Numbered from the stretch's first letter, positions 6,836 to 14,268 are shown. The stretch: DNA of 18,782 nt from Candidatus Stercoripulliclostridium merdigallinarum (GCA_018714575.1 DVNF01000151.1:1-18782), one strand, 5' to 3'. Notes: a model not told the origin generated them from the sequence alone. A program made the numbers and translations.

Positions 6836-7282
6836 TTACTTAACTATTTCCGCCTTGCCGCCTGCTTTTTCGATCTTTTCCGCAGCCGCCTTGGTGAATT
6901 TTGCCGCCTTTACCACTAATTTTTTGTCTAATTCGCCGTCGCCCAAAACCTTCAAACCGTAGGGAGCGTCCTTTCTGACCAGTCCTGCGTTCAACAACAG
7001 TTCCAAATCGATAACGGATTCGTCTTTGAAATCGTTCAAAGCGCCTACGTTGATGGTAACGTACTCGGCGGTGAAGTGATTTTTGAAGCCCCTCTTCGGA
7101 ACTCTTCTGGTCAAAGGCATCTGACCGCCTTCGAATCCGGGACGAACGCCGCCGCCCGATCTTGCCCATTGACCTTTATGGCCTTTACCGGAAGTCTTGC
7201 CGAGTCCGGAACCTATACCTCTTCCTATCCTTTTCGCGGGCGTTACGGCGCCCTCTGCGGGAGCAATTGTATGGATTTTCAT
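6836..7282 (-). CDS. rplO: 50S ribosomal protein L15 (uL15)
   Basis: L15 binds 23S rRNA and joins late in 50S assembly. I choose the start at 7282 (148 residues, MKIHTIAPAEGA) because AAGGAGG lies just before it and the family begins with this kind of MKLH-like sequence. The longer frame to 7309 would run back into rpmD. The N-terminal Gly/Arg-rich extension (RIGRGIGSGLGKTSGKGHKG), the GGGVRPGFEGGQMPLTRRVPKRGF block and the C-terminal domain with KAAAEKIEKAGG-type helices are all present. The gap to rpmD is 10 bases. Confidence 0.98.
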   Translation of the reverse strand: MKIHTIAPAEGAVTPAKRIGRGIGSGLGKTSGKGHKGQWARSGGGVRPGFEGGQMPLTRRVPKRGFKNHFTAEYVTINVGALNDFKDESVIDLELLLNAGLVRKDAPYGLKVLGDGELDKKLVVKAAKFTKAAAEKIEKAGGKAEIVK

Positions 7283-7292
7283 AGTGCCTCCT

Positions 7293-7475
7293 TTACTTGA
7301 CTTCCTCAACCTTGACCATGTGCGATACTTTGAATATCATACCGCGAATGACGGGGTTGTCGTCGTGTATCTTGCTGGCGCCGACCTTGTTCAGTCCCAA
7401 CGCCTTTACGTTAGCCTTTTGATTTTCAAGGCATCCTATTGTGCTTTTTACGAGCGTAACTTTAATCTTTGCCAT
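7293..7475 (-). CDS. rpmD: 50S ribosomal protein L30 (uL30)
   Basis: L30 is a small surface protein of the large subunit that contacts 23S and 5S rRNA neighbourhoods. The 60-residue form is the normal bacterial length. It begins MAKIKVTLVKSTIGC, continues with ENQKANVKALGLNKVG, and ends with MIFKVSHMVKVEEV, all typical. TAGGAGGATAACGATCT precedes the ATG. It sits between rpsE (14 bases) and rplO (10 bases). Confidence 0.98.
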   Translation of the reverse strand: MAKIKVTLVKSTIGCLENQKANVKALGLNKVGASKIHDDNPVIRGMIFKVSHMVKVEEVK

Positions 7476-7489
7476 AGATCGTTATCCTC

Positions 7490-8008
7490 CTAGCCCAAAA
7501 TCTCTTCTACGCTCTTGCCGCGAAGCGCCGCATATTCTTCGGCAGTCTTCAACGCCTTCAATCCTGCGATGGTTGCCTTTACGGAGTTGATAGGATTGGT
7601 GGTTCCTATGCACTTCGTGCGGATATCTTTGATACCGCTGACTTCCAGGATCTGACGAACGGCGCCGCCTGCGATAACTCCGGTACCTTCGACGGCGGGC
7701 AGCATCAATACCTTGCCTCTGCCGAACACGCCGGTCACGGCATGAGGAATGGTGCTGGCTTTCGTCGAAATCGTGAACATCGCTTTTTCGGCTGCCTTGG
7801 TTGCCTTTTCGATAGCTTCCGGGACTTCGGCGGCTTTGCCGGTGCCTGCGCCGACTCTGCCTTTGCCGTCGCCTACTACGACCAACGCCGCAAAGCGCAT
7901 ATTACGTCCGCCCTTTACAACCTTCGTAACGCGGTTGACGGCTACGGTCTTTTTGATCAGATCGTCCTTGGGCTCTCTGTTAAATCTTTCTCTGTCGTTC
8001 CTTGCCAT
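7490..8008 (-). CDS. rpsE: 30S ribosomal protein S5 (uS5)
   Basis: S5 lies at the mRNA entry tunnel with S3 and S4 and affects decoding accuracy. The 172-residue protein has the double-stranded RNA-binding-like N-terminal domain (VAVNRVTKVVKGGRNMRFAA and VVVGDGKGRVG) and the C-terminal domain (RGKVLMLPAVEGTGVIAGGA, then GIKDIRTKCIGTTNPINSVKA). The Shine-Dalgarno GGGAG is weaker and further from the ATG (11 bases) than for its neighbours. The gap to rplR is 20 bases, among the larger ones in this part. Confidence 0.99.
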   Translation of the reverse strand: MARNDRERFNREPKDDLIKKTVAVNRVTKVVKGGRNMRFAALVVVGDGKGRVGAGTGKAAEVPEAIEKATKAAEKAMFTISTKASTIPHAVTGVFGRGKVLMLPAVEGTGVIAGGAVRQILEVSGIKDIRTKCIGTTNPINSVKATIAGLKALKTAEEYAALRGKSVEEILG

Positions 8009-8028
8009 AATATCTAGTACTCCCTGAA

Positions 8029-8427
8029 TTATTCGGCGTCGGACGCTTTATCGGATTTTCCGATTGCTAATCCGCCCTTTCTGGCGCCGTCCGCTAATGC
8101 GGCGACTCTGCCGGTGTAAAGGTATCCTCCGCGGTCGAAGACTACTTCGGTGATTCCCTTTTCGAGCGCTTTCTTGGCTATCGCTTCGCCGACGATGCCT
8201 GCGGCTTCGACTTTCGTCTTGCCGGCAACGGCTGCCTTCAGATCGGCTTGCATCGTGTTGGCGGCAACCAAAGTTACGCCCTTAACGTCGTCGATAATCT
8301 GCGCATATATGTTTTCCAAAGAACGGTTGACGACAAGGCGCGGTCTTGCGGCGGTGCCGCTAAGGCGATGACGCAACCTTCTGTGTCTCTTCTGCCTGAT
8401 GGTATTTTTATCCGGTTTCTTAAGCAT
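8029..8427 (-). CDS. rplR: 50S ribosomal protein L18 (uL18)
   Basis: L18 binds 5S rRNA with L5 and L25 and helps place the 5S particle. The basic N-terminal part (RQKRHRRLRHRLSGTAARPRLVV) is followed by the conserved core with RSLENIYAQIIDD, AGIVGEAIAKKALEKGI and FDRGGYLYTGRVAALADGAR. At 132 residues it has about 10 extra C-terminal residues (KSDKASDAE end) beyond the usual 120, acidic and probably disordered. TAGGAGGAACGAAGA precedes the ATG. Confidence 0.98.
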   Translation of the reverse strand: MLKKPDKNTIRQKRHRRLRHRLSGTAARPRLVVNRSLENIYAQIIDDVKGVTLVAANTMQADLKAAVAGKTKVEAAGIVGEAIAKKALEKGITEVVFDRGGYLYTGRVAALADGARKGGLAIGKSDKASDAE

Positions 8428-8442
8428 TCTTCGTTCCTCCTA

Positions 8443-8985
8443 CTATTTACCGGCGGTCTTGCCTTCTTTCCTGAGGATGGTCTCATCCTTATAGCGAATA
8501 CCGTATCCGTGATAGGGTTCGGGTTTCCTGATCGCTTTGATATCGGCGGCAAACTGACCTACCAACTCTTTGTCGATACCCTTTACGGAGATTTCCGTCG
8601 GGGATACGACTTCGAGTTTCAGTCCTGCCGGCGGAACGACGTCCACCGTGTGGGAATATCCTACCGTCAGAACTACTTTATCGCCCTGTTGAACGGCTTT
8701 GTAACCGACGCCGTTGATGACCAGGTTCTTGGAATAGCCTTTTTCTACGCCGACAACCATGTTGTGGATCAATGCGCGATACAGTCCGTGCGCGGCTTTT
8801 ACGCTCTTTTCCTCGGAAACTCTGGTAACGTGCACGACGCCGTTATCGACGCTTACGTTGATTTTGTCGTTTTCAATTTTGCGGGTCAAGGTGCCCATGG
8901 GTCCCTTTACGGTGACGACGCGGTTTGCGAATTCTACCGTCACGCCCGCTCCGAGTTTTATCGGTGCTCTACCTATTCTGGACAT
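8443..8985 (-). CDS. rplF: 50S ribosomal protein L6 (uL6)
   Basis: L6 lies near the factor-binding site at the base of the L7/L12 stalk. The 180-residue length is standard, and the protein has two repeated alpha/beta domains. The N-terminal one starts MSRIGRAPIKLGAGV with VKGPMGTLTR, and the C-terminal one holds LTVGYSHTVDV and VKGIDKELVGQFAADIKAIRKPEPYHGYGIRY. The GGAGGTAAGGT site directly abuts the rpsH stop codon, so ribosomes finishing rpsH lie over this site. Confidence 0.99.
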   Translation of the reverse strand: MSRIGRAPIKLGAGVTVEFANRVVTVKGPMGTLTRKIENDKINVSVDNGVVHVTRVSEEKSVKAAHGLYRALIHNMVVGVEKGYSKNLVINGVGYKAVQQGDKVVLTVGYSHTVDVVPPAGLKLEVVSPTEISVKGIDKELVGQFAADIKAIRKPEPYHGYGIRYKDETILRKEGKTAGK

Positions 8986-8995
8986 ACCTTACCTC

Positions 8996-9400
8996 CTACC
9001 AAACGTAAGCCAATACTTCGCCGCCTGCGCCCAATGCGCGAGCTTTCTTGTCGGTCATTACGCCTTTCGAAGTCGAAATGATAGCGACTCCCAATCCGCC
9101 CAAGACCTTCGGCAGCGCGTCGGCTTTGGCGTAAACCCTCAGACCGGGTTTGGAGATCTTTTTCAGACCGTTGATGACCTTTTCTTTGTTTTGAGTGTAC
9201 TTCAGCTCGATATGAATGACGTCTTGCACCGCGCCTTCGGGTCTTACGACCTCGGCGGATTTAACGTAGCCCTCTTCGACCAAAATGTCCGCGATCGCGG
9301 CTTTGATCTTCGAAGCGGGGATCTCTACGCTTTCCTTTTTAACGGTCAGCGCGTTACGGATACGGGTAAGCATATCGGCAATGGGATCTGTCTGTGTCAT
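8996..9400 (-). CDS. rpsH: 30S ribosomal protein S8 (uS8)
   Basis: S8 is a primary 16S binder in the 30S platform. In E. coli it represses the spc operon by binding mRNA near the rplE start. The 134-residue protein starts MTQTDPIADMLTRIRNAL, has IPASKIKAAIADILVEEGYV, and the C-terminal RNA-binding block IISTSKGVMTDKKARALGAGGEVLAYVW. It ends in Trp-stop with the rplF Shine-Dalgarno overlapping the stop. I did not see a clear S8-type target near rplE, but a covariance search would be needed to judge. Confidence 0.99.
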   Translation of the reverse strand: MTQTDPIADMLTRIRNALTVKKESVEIPASKIKAAIADILVEEGYVKSAEVVRPEGAVQDVIHIELKYTQNKEKVINGLKKISKPGLRVYAKADALPKVLGGLGVAIISTSKGVMTDKKARALGAGGEVLAYVW

Positions 9401-9409
9401 ATATACCTC

Positions 9410-9595
9410 CTACCAGCTTGCCTTGCGAACGCCGGGAATCTCACCCTTGTACGCCAGCTCTCTGAAGCAAATCCTGCAAATTCCGTACTTGCGCAGAACC
9501 GCGTGCGGTCTGCCGCAGATGGAGCAGCGGGTATATTCGCGAGTCGAATACTTTTGCTTTCTCTGTTGTTTATTTTTCAAAGATGTCTTTGCCAT
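9410..9595 (-). CDS. rpsN: 30S ribosomal protein S14, zinc type (uS14)
   Basis: S14 assembles into the 30S head. This is the short zinc-binding form of 61 residues, with Cys24, Cys27, Cys40 and Cys43 in the pattern CSICGRP and CRICFRELAYKGEIPG. The tail is the standard VRKASW. The other, zinc-free S14 form is about 90-100 residues and lacks these cysteines. AACAGGAGGACAGATAA precedes the ATG. The stop abuts the rpsH Shine-Dalgarno in the same Trp-TAG-GAGG arrangement as at the rpsH/rplF junction. Confidence 0.99.
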   Translation of the reverse strand: MAKTSLKNKQQRKQKYSTREYTRCSICGRPHAVLRKYGICRICFRELAYKGEIPGVRKASW

Positions 9596-9610
9596 TTATC
9601 TGTCCTCCTG

Positions 9611-10192
9611 TTAACCGGCAAAAGGCATTCCCAGCAGCTTTAACAGCTCCTTAGCCTCTTCGTCCGTCTTGGCGGTGGTCGTTATGCAAATATCGAAGCC
9701 CCTGACCTTTTCGATCTGATCGTAAGCGATTTCGGGGAAGATAAGTTGTTCCTTGATGCCCATCGTATAGTTTCCTCTGCCGTCAAACGAGTTTCCGGAG
9801 ATACCCTTGAAGTCCCTGACGCGCGGGAGCGCTATCGATATCAGTTTATCGAAAAAGTTCCACATTCTGTCGCGGCGCAGCGTGACTTTTGCGCCCAATT
9901 GCATGCCTTCTCTGACTTTGAAGTTAGCAACGGAATTCTTGGCCTTTGTCGGAACGGACTTTTGTCCGGCGATCATTTCCAATTCTTTCGTAGCAAGTTG
10001 GATCGATTTCGAGTTGTCTTTGATGTCGCCGAAGCGCATGTTCAGAACGATCTTTTCGATCTTCGGCACTTCCATTATGGTCTTGTAACCGAAAGTCTTG
10101 ATCAATGCGGGCACGACTTCTTCTTTGTACTTTACCTGCAGTCTGCTGATTTCTCTGACCGCGGGGGTTTTTTCTTCTACTTTCTTAGCCAT
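9611..10192 (-). CDS. rplE: 50S ribosomal protein L5 (uL5)
   Basis: L5 binds 5S rRNA and contacts P-site tRNA and S13 across the subunit interface. The 193-residue protein is slightly longer than the usual 179 because of an N-terminal extension of about 14 residues (MAKKVEEKTPAVRE). The conserved part then starts at RLQVKYKEEVVPAL and includes VPKIEKIVLNM, GQKSVPTKAKNSVANFKVREG, VTLRRDRMWNFFDKL and FKGISGNSFDGRGNYTMGIKEQ. CGGAGGGCGAAAC before the ATG supports this longer start. Confidence 0.99.
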   Translation of the reverse strand: MAKKVEEKTPAVREISRLQVKYKEEVVPALIKTFGYKTIMEVPKIEKIVLNMRFGDIKDNSKSIQLATKELEMIAGQKSVPTKAKNSVANFKVREGMQLGAKVTLRRDRMWNFFDKLISIALPRVRDFKGISGNSFDGRGNYTMGIKEQLIFPEIAYDQIEKVRGFDICITTTAKTDEEAKELLKLLGMPFAG

Positions 10193-10207
10193 GTTTCGCC
10201 CTCCGTA

Positions 10208-10636
10208 TTATTCTGCGCTTTTTTCGGCTTCTGCCGCTGCGGCGGGAGCGTCGCTCTTCTTCCTGCGTGTAGCCTTCGCCTTAGTAGCTTTCTTCGCGGT
10301 AGCCTTCTTGGTCACCAACGTGGCTTTGCACTTCAGGCAGTAACGTTCGCGCTTTCCGTCTTCGCCGATCCTGTAACCGACTCTGGTGGGCTTGTTGCAA
10401 GCGCTGCAGATCGGCATAACGTTCGAAATATCGATCGAGCCGGGTTGCTTTATCAATCCGCCCTTGTCGGAAGCCTTTCTGGCTTTGACGGCTTTGGTGT
10501 TTACCGTGTTCAGGTCGTCGCCCTCTATCAGGACGCGTCCGGTTTCCTTATTGACGGCGGTGATTAAGGCGGTCTTGCCCTTATCCTTGCCGGCAATGAT
10601 CATGACGTAATCGTCTTTTTTAACGCTATATTTCAT
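10208..10636 (-). CDS. rplX: 50S ribosomal protein L24 (uL24), Cys4 form with long tail
   Basis: L24 starts 50S assembly by binding the 5' domain of 23S rRNA. The KOW fold is in the N-terminal part (about 7-33, VMIIAGKDKGKTALI). The protein then shows Cys77, Cys80, Cys100 and Cys103, as CSAC and CLKC flanking NKPTRVGYRIGEDGKR, a probable zinc knuckle. From about residue 104 a tail of nearly 40 residues follows, rich in Lys, Ala and Thr and ending acidic. The usual length is near 103-107 residues, so the tail makes this 142-residue version unusual. TAAGGAGGCTAAG precedes the ATG. The tail reads in frame with a normal stop, so no frameshift is indicated. Confidence 0.97.
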   Translation of the reverse strand: MKYSVKKDDYVMIIAGKDKGKTALITAVNKETGRVLIEGDDLNTVNTKAVKARKASDKGGLIKQPGSIDISNVMPICSACNKPTRVGYRIGEDGKRERYCLKCKATLVTKKATAKKATKAKATRRKKSDAPAAAAEAEKSAE

Positions 10637-10646
10637 CTTAGCCTCC

Positions 10647-11015
10647 TTACAGCACTTCGGGCGCCAAAGACACTATCTTCATATAGTCCTTCTCACGCAG
10701 TTCACGCGCGATGGGTCCGAAGATACGAGAGCCGCGGGGCTGTTTCTGGTTGTCGATAATGACGGCGGCGTTATCGTCGAATTTGATATGAGTGCCGTCC
10801 TTACGCATAATTCCTTTGTGGGTGCGAACGATAACCGCTTTGACGACGTCGCCTTTTTTGACGGTTCCGCCGGGGGTCGCGCTCTTTACGGAAGCGATGA
10901 TCACGTCGCCGATGTTACCGCTTCTGACGTACGAGCCTCCCATTACGCGGATGCACATTATTTCTTTCGCACCGGAGTTGTCAGCTACCTTTAATCTGGT
11001 TTGAGGTTGTATCAT
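10647..11015 (-). CDS. rplN: 50S ribosomal protein L14 (uL14)
   Basis: L14 lies at the subunit interface and forms bridge B8; the silencing factor RsfS binds it. The 122-residue length is exactly standard. Recognisable blocks are MIQPQTRLKVADNSGAKEIM, GGTVKKGDVVKAVIVRTHKG, RKDGTHIKFDDNAAV and PRGSRIFGPIARELREK. ACGGGAGGCATACG precedes the ATG. It is conventionally the first gene of the spc operon, but here it follows rpsQ by only 13 bases with no terminator or promoter, so S10 and spc are one unit. Confidence 0.99.
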   Translation of the reverse strand: MIQPQTRLKVADNSGAKEIMCIRVMGGSYVRSGNIGDVIIASVKSATPGGTVKKGDVVKAVIVRTHKGIMRKDGTHIKFDDNAAVIIDNQKQPRGSRIFGPIARELREKDYMKIVSLAPEVL

Positions 11016-11028
11016 CGTATGCCTCCCG

Positions 11029-11283
11029 TTATTTCGCCTTTTCGATTATATTGACAAGGCGCCAATTTTTGTCTTTCGACAGCGGTCTGGTTTCCATAAC
11101 CATGACCTTGTCGCCTATGCCGCATTCGTTGTTTTCGTCATGAGCTTTCAGCTTTTTGGTGCGCATAATGTACTTTTTGTACAGGGGATGCTTTACCTTG
11201 TGCTCGACTGCGACAACAATTGTCTTATCCATTTTGTCGGAAACTACTACGCCGACTCTGGTCTTTCTGAGATTTCTTTCCAT
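11029..11283 (-). CDS. rpsQ: 30S ribosomal protein S17 (uS17)
   Basis: S17 is an early 16S rRNA binder in the 30S body with an OB fold. The 84-residue protein starts MERNLRKTRVGVVVSDKMDK and contains VEHKVKHPLYKKYIMRTKKLKAHDE and the closing TRPLSKDKNWRLVNIIEKA, all normal. TAGGAGGATCGAAAG precedes the ATG. It follows rpmC by 15 bases and is the last gene of the S10 part. Confidence 0.99.
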   Translation of the reverse strand: MERNLRKTRVGVVVSDKMDKTIVVAVEHKVKHPLYKKYIMRTKKLKAHDENNECGIGDKVMVMETRPLSKDKNWRLVNIIEKAK

Positions 11284-11298
11284 CTTTCGATCCTCCTA

Positions 11299-11547
11299 CT
11301 AAGCCTTCTTTTGACGGCTGCGGGTTTTCTTGGCGCTCTTTTCGGGCTCCTCGATACGCCCAAGCTCTCTCAGGCGAAGCACGGTCTTGGCTCTGGCTAT
11401 ATCCTTTTTGCAGGTTACTAAGACCATGGGGTTGGAAAGCTGGTTGGTGGAGTGTTTGAACCTCAGATCCATCAACTCCGATTTAAGCTCCGCTACCTTA
11501 TTGGTGAGCTCTTCATTGGTCATTTCGAAAAAATTATTCGCTTTCAT
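11299..11547 (-). CDS. rpmC: 50S ribosomal protein L29 (uL29)
   Basis: L29 sits at the polypeptide tunnel exit beside L23 and near trigger factor and SRP. The helical hairpin is clear: MTNEELTNKVAELKSELMDLRFKH is followed by NTQLS-like STNQLSNPM and the second helix KKDIARAKTVLRLREL. At 82 residues it is longer than the usual 62-70, with about 15 basic C-terminal residues. The start at 11547 has AAGGCGGTGA, one mismatch from an ideal site. The inner ATG (residue 9) has no site, so the longer start is preferred. Confidence 0.97.
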   Translation of the reverse strand: MKANNFFEMTNEELTNKVAELKSELMDLRFKHSTNQLSNPMVLVTCKKDIARAKTVLRLRELGRIEEPEKSAKKTRSRQKKA

Positions 11548-11559
11548 ACCGTCACCGCC

Positions 11560-11985
11560 TTATTCTGCTTGTTCCAAATCGCTCTTTCTGGCGAATTTGC
11601 ATTTAATGGGGAGCTTGTTAGCCGCAAGACGTAACGCTTCTTTCGCGATGTCTTCGGTAATACCGGACATTTCGAACATTACTCTGCCGGGCTTTACTAC
11701 AGCTACCCAAAATTCGGGGTTACCTTTACCGGAACCCATACGGGCTTCCGCCGGGTGCTTCGTCACGGGCTTGTGGGGGAAGATGTCTACCCAAACTTGT
11801 CCGCCACGTTTGATGTATCTGGTCATTGCGACACGGGCTGCTTCGATCTGATTGGACTTGATCCAACCGGGTTCGGTCGCTACCAATCCGTATTCGCCGT
11901 ATGCAATCTTATTGCCGCGCAACGCCTTGCCGGTCATTCTGCCGCGGTGTTGCTTTCTTCTTTTGACTCTTTTAGGCATCAACAT
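11560..11985 (-). CDS. rplP: 50S ribosomal protein L16 (uL16)
   Basis: L16 lies near the A-site tRNA elbow and is needed for peptidyl transfer geometry. The 141-residue protein starts MLMPKRVKRRKQHRGRMTG and contains YGEYGLVATEPGWI, the RGGQVWVDIFPHKPVT block and RMGSGKGNPEFWVAVVKPGR. The ATG lies one base after the rpsC stop, and its Shine-Dalgarno (GGAGGT) is inside the last codons of rpsC (Gly-Gly-Lys-Asp). Initiation is therefore tied to the end of rpsC translation. The start at the first ATG is preferred over the in-frame ATG two codons later. Confidence 0.99.
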   Translation of the reverse strand: MLMPKRVKRRKQHRGRMTGKALRGNKIAYGEYGLVATEPGWIKSNQIEAARVAMTRYIKRGGQVWVDIFPHKPVTKHPAEARMGSGKGNPEFWVAVVKPGRVMFEMSGITEDIAKEALRLAANKLPIKCKFARKSDLEQAE

Positions 11986-11986
11986 A

Positions 11987-12724
11987 TCAGTCTTTACCTC
12001 CTTTTGCCTTGAAGACTTCGCCCTTGTATATCCACGCCTTTACGCCGATTATGCCGTAAGTGGTGTGGGCTTCGGCAAAGCCGTAATCGATATCGGCACG
12101 CAGTGTTTGCAGAGGTATGGAGCCTTCGTGATAAGATTCCGACCTTGCTATTTCCGCGCCGTCCAATCTGCCGGAAACCATAGTCTTTACGCCTTTGGCA
12201 CCCGCTCTCATCGCTCTGCCCATGACCGATTTCATAGCCCTGCGGAACGGAGTCCTCTTTTCCAATGCCGATGCAATGTTTTCGGCTATCAGCTGGGCGT
12301 CGGTATCGATGTGTTTGACTTCATGGACGTTGACGTTGAAGCTCTTGTTGGGTCCGACGATCTTGCGGATCGCGGCGTTGATTTGATCGATACCTTTTTC
12401 GGGAGCGTCCTTCTTCGCCGTGGTGTCGACGGGAAGTTGTTCGGAGCTGGCTGCGATTGCCGCTTTTTGATCGCGGGCTCTGTTCAGCTTGCCTACAGCT
12501 ACGCCGACTCTGCCGCAGTATATATCGATCTTGATATTGTTGGCCGCTCTGTCAATCTTTATAGAAGAGATAGCGGCGTCGTAATAATTCTTTTTCAGGT
12601 AGTTACGGATCTCGTTGTCCTCTTTCAGATTTTTACCAAAATCCTTTTTGTTAGCGAACCAAGTGCTGCTCCAGGGAGCGTTGATCCCAACTCTTAAACC
12701 ATGCGGATTAACTTTTTGTCCCAT
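11987..12724 (-). CDS. rpsC: 30S ribosomal protein S3 (uS3) with KH-loop insertion
   Basis: S3 lines the mRNA entry and has helicase activity with S4 and S5. The protein is 245 residues. The N-terminal KH type II domain is clear from MGQKVNPHGLRVGI and the strand KIDIYCGRVGVAVGK (64-79), and the C-terminal domain from FRRAMKSVMGRAMRAGAKG to VKAWIYKGEV is canonical. Between GK (78-79) and KGIDQI (110-115), where the family normally has the contiguous GxxG loop, about 30 extra residues (80-109) are present, rich in Ala, Lys and Asp. The frame is continuous and no stop or shift is visible. AACAGGAGGACACA precedes the ATG. Confidence 0.98.
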   Translation of the reverse strand: MGQKVNPHGLRVGINAPWSSTWFANKKDFGKNLKEDNEIRNYLKKNYYDAAISSIKIDRAANNIKIDIYCGRVGVAVGKLNRARDQKAAIAASSEQLPVDTTAKKDAPEKGIDQINAAIRKIVGPNKSFNVNVHEVKHIDTDAQLIAENIASALEKRTPFRRAMKSVMGRAMRAGAKGVKTMVSGRLDGAEIARSESYHEGSIPLQTLRADIDYGFAEAHTTYGIIGVKAWIYKGEVFKAKGGKD

Positions 12725-12736
12725 TGTGTCCTCCTG

Positions 12737-13123
12737 TTACTTCGCCGCGTCCAAAATGACGGTGATGTGGCTGGTGCGCTTCAAGATACGCGCGCCTCTG
12801 CCCTTAGACCTGGCTCTCATGCGTTTCAAGGTAGGTCCTTGGTCGGCATAGCACTCGGCTACGTAAAGCGTGTCTTTGTTCATGTTCAGGTTGTTTTCGG
12901 CATTGGCGGCAGCGGAATTCAATACCTTCAATACGGGCTCCGAAGCCGACTTGTTGACTTCCGACAGCAACGCTACTGCGTAAGGATAGCTCTTGCCGCG
13001 GATAAGATCCAACACCTTCCTGACTTTGTAGGGGGAGATCCTGATCATCTTGGCAACGGCATGGGGACGCATTTCGCGATTTTCCATCCTGGTTTTTGCC
13101 TTTTCTCTAGTTCTGGTTGCCAT
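12737..13123 (-). CDS. rplV: 50S ribosomal protein L22 (uL22)
   Basis: L22 has a globular part at the tunnel exit and a beta hairpin that lines the tunnel near the macrolide site. The 128-residue protein contains RISPYKVRKVLDLIRGKSY, VLKVLNSAAANAENN and the hairpin region YADQGPTLKRMRARSKGRGARILKRTSHITVIL. The hairpin has the normal length and no duplication of the kind linked to macrolide resistance. There are about 10 extra residues at the N-terminus (MATRTREKAKTRM). AAGTAGGAGGTAAAAT precedes the ATG. Confidence 0.99.
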   Translation of the reverse strand: MATRTREKAKTRMENREMRPHAVAKMIRISPYKVRKVLDLIRGKSYPYAVALLSEVNKSASEPVLKVLNSAAANAENNLNMNKDTLYVAECYADQGPTLKRMRARSKGRGARILKRTSHITVILDAAK

Positions 13124-13133
13124 ATTTTACCTC

Positions 13134-13415
13134 CTACTTTTTACCGGTAGCAGCTTTGCTGCCCGCATGTCCGCGGAAGGTTCTGGTCGGAGCAAATTCG
13201 CCCAATTTCAAACCTACCATATCCTCGGTGATATAGACCGGAACATGCTTTCTGCCGTCGTGAACGGCGATGGTGTGACCCACGAATTCGGGGAATATCG
13301 TAGACGCCCTGGACCAAGTCTTTACCGGTTTTTTGTCACCGGATTCGTTCATGGCGACTATTTTTTTCATTAGGCTTTCTTCACAATAAGGGCCTTTTTT
13401 AACGGATCTACTCAT
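13134..13415 (-). CDS. rpsS: 30S ribosomal protein S19 (uS19)
   Basis: S19 pairs with S13 in the 30S head near the A site. The 93-residue length is standard. The protein starts MSRSVKKGPYCEESLMKK and contains TWSRASTIFPEFVGHTIAVHDGRKHVPVYITEDMVG and KLGEFAPTRTFRGHAG, all typical. TTAGGAGGCATCCAG precedes the ATG. It sits between rplB (11 bases) and rplV (10 bases). Confidence 0.99.
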   Translation of the reverse strand: MSRSVKKGPYCEESLMKKIVAMNESGDKKPVKTWSRASTIFPEFVGHTIAVHDGRKHVPVYITEDMVGLKLGEFAPTRTFRGHAGSKAATGKK

Positions 13416-13426
13416 CTGGATGCCTC

Positions 13427-14254
13427 CTAATTAACGCGCTTGATTATCATCTTGGAGGATTTAGCCTTCTTGCTGCGGGTCTTATATCCCAAAGCAGGCT
13501 TGCCCCAAGGAGTGACGGGGGACGGCAAACCGATCGGACTCTTGCCTTCGCCGCCGCCGTGCGGGTGGTCGCAGGGGTTCATAACAACGCCGCGGACAGT
13601 GGGTTTTACGCCCATGTGACGGGTCTTACCTGCCTTACCTACGCTGACGTTCTCGTGCTCGATGTTGCCGACCTGACCGATCGTCGCTTTGCACTTGATG
13701 CTGACGTAGCGCATTTCGCCGGAGGGCATACGCAATGTAGCTTTATTGCCTTCTTTTGCCATCAGCTGAGCGGCAACGCCTGCCGAACGCGCGATTTGTC
13801 CGCCTTTTCCGGGTTGCAGCTCGATATTGTGAACGGTGGTACCTACGGGAATGTCCTTCAGCATCAAAGCGTTGCCCGCTTTGATGTCGGCGCCTTCGCC
13901 GGAAATGACCGTGTCGCCGACGCCCAGTCCGATAGGAGCCAGAATATAGCGTTTTTCGCCGTCGGCGTAATTCAACAACGCTATGTTGGCACTACGGTTG
14001 GGGTCGTATTGAATGGAGGCAACTTTGGCGGGAATACCGTCTTTGTTCCTCTTGAAATCGATGATTCTGTACTTGTTGCGGTTGCCGCCGCCGATGTGGC
14101 GAACGGTAATTCTGCCAAGGTTGTTCCTGCCGCCGGTTTTGTTCTTGCTGACCAACAGGCTTCTTTCGGGAGTCGTCGAGGTGATCTCGGCAAAATCCGA
14201 TACGCTCATGTTGCGGCGTGCGGGAGAAGTAGGTTTATATCTGATAACTGCCAT
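13427..14254 (-). CDS. rplB: 50S ribosomal protein L2 (uL2)
   Basis: L2 is essential for subunit association, tRNA binding and peptidyl transfer. The 275-residue length is standard. The N-terminal OB-like part has YKPTSPARRNMSV, GGRNNLGRIT and RHIGGGNRNKYRIIDFKRNKDG. The C-terminal part has the loop PCDHPHGGGEGKSPIG (about 227-241), with the conserved histidines near the catalytic centre, and TPWGKPALGYKTR. ATGGAGGACAGATAA precedes the ATG, and the gap to rplW is 14 bases. Confidence 0.99.
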   Translation of the reverse strand: MAVIRYKPTSPARRNMSVSDFAEITSTTPERSLLVSKNKTGGRNNLGRITVRHIGGGNRNKYRIIDFKRNKDGIPAKVASIQYDPNRSANIALLNYADGEKRYILAPIGLGVGDTVISGEGADIKAGNALMLKDIPVGTTVHNIELQPGKGGQIARSAGVAAQLMAKEGNKATLRMPSGEMRYVSIKCKATIGQVGNIEHENVSVGKAGKTRHMGVKPTVRGVVMNPCDHPHGGGEGKSPIGLPSPVTPWGKPALGYKTRSKKAKSSKMIIKRVN

Positions 14255-14268
14255 TTATCTGTCCTCCA

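Noticed and set aside
8248..9081. Long plus-strand frame of 277 codons opposite rplR and rplF
   Set aside because: It lies antisense to two clear ribosomal genes, has no ribosome binding site or recognisable domain, and similar shadow frames appear opposite most genes here.
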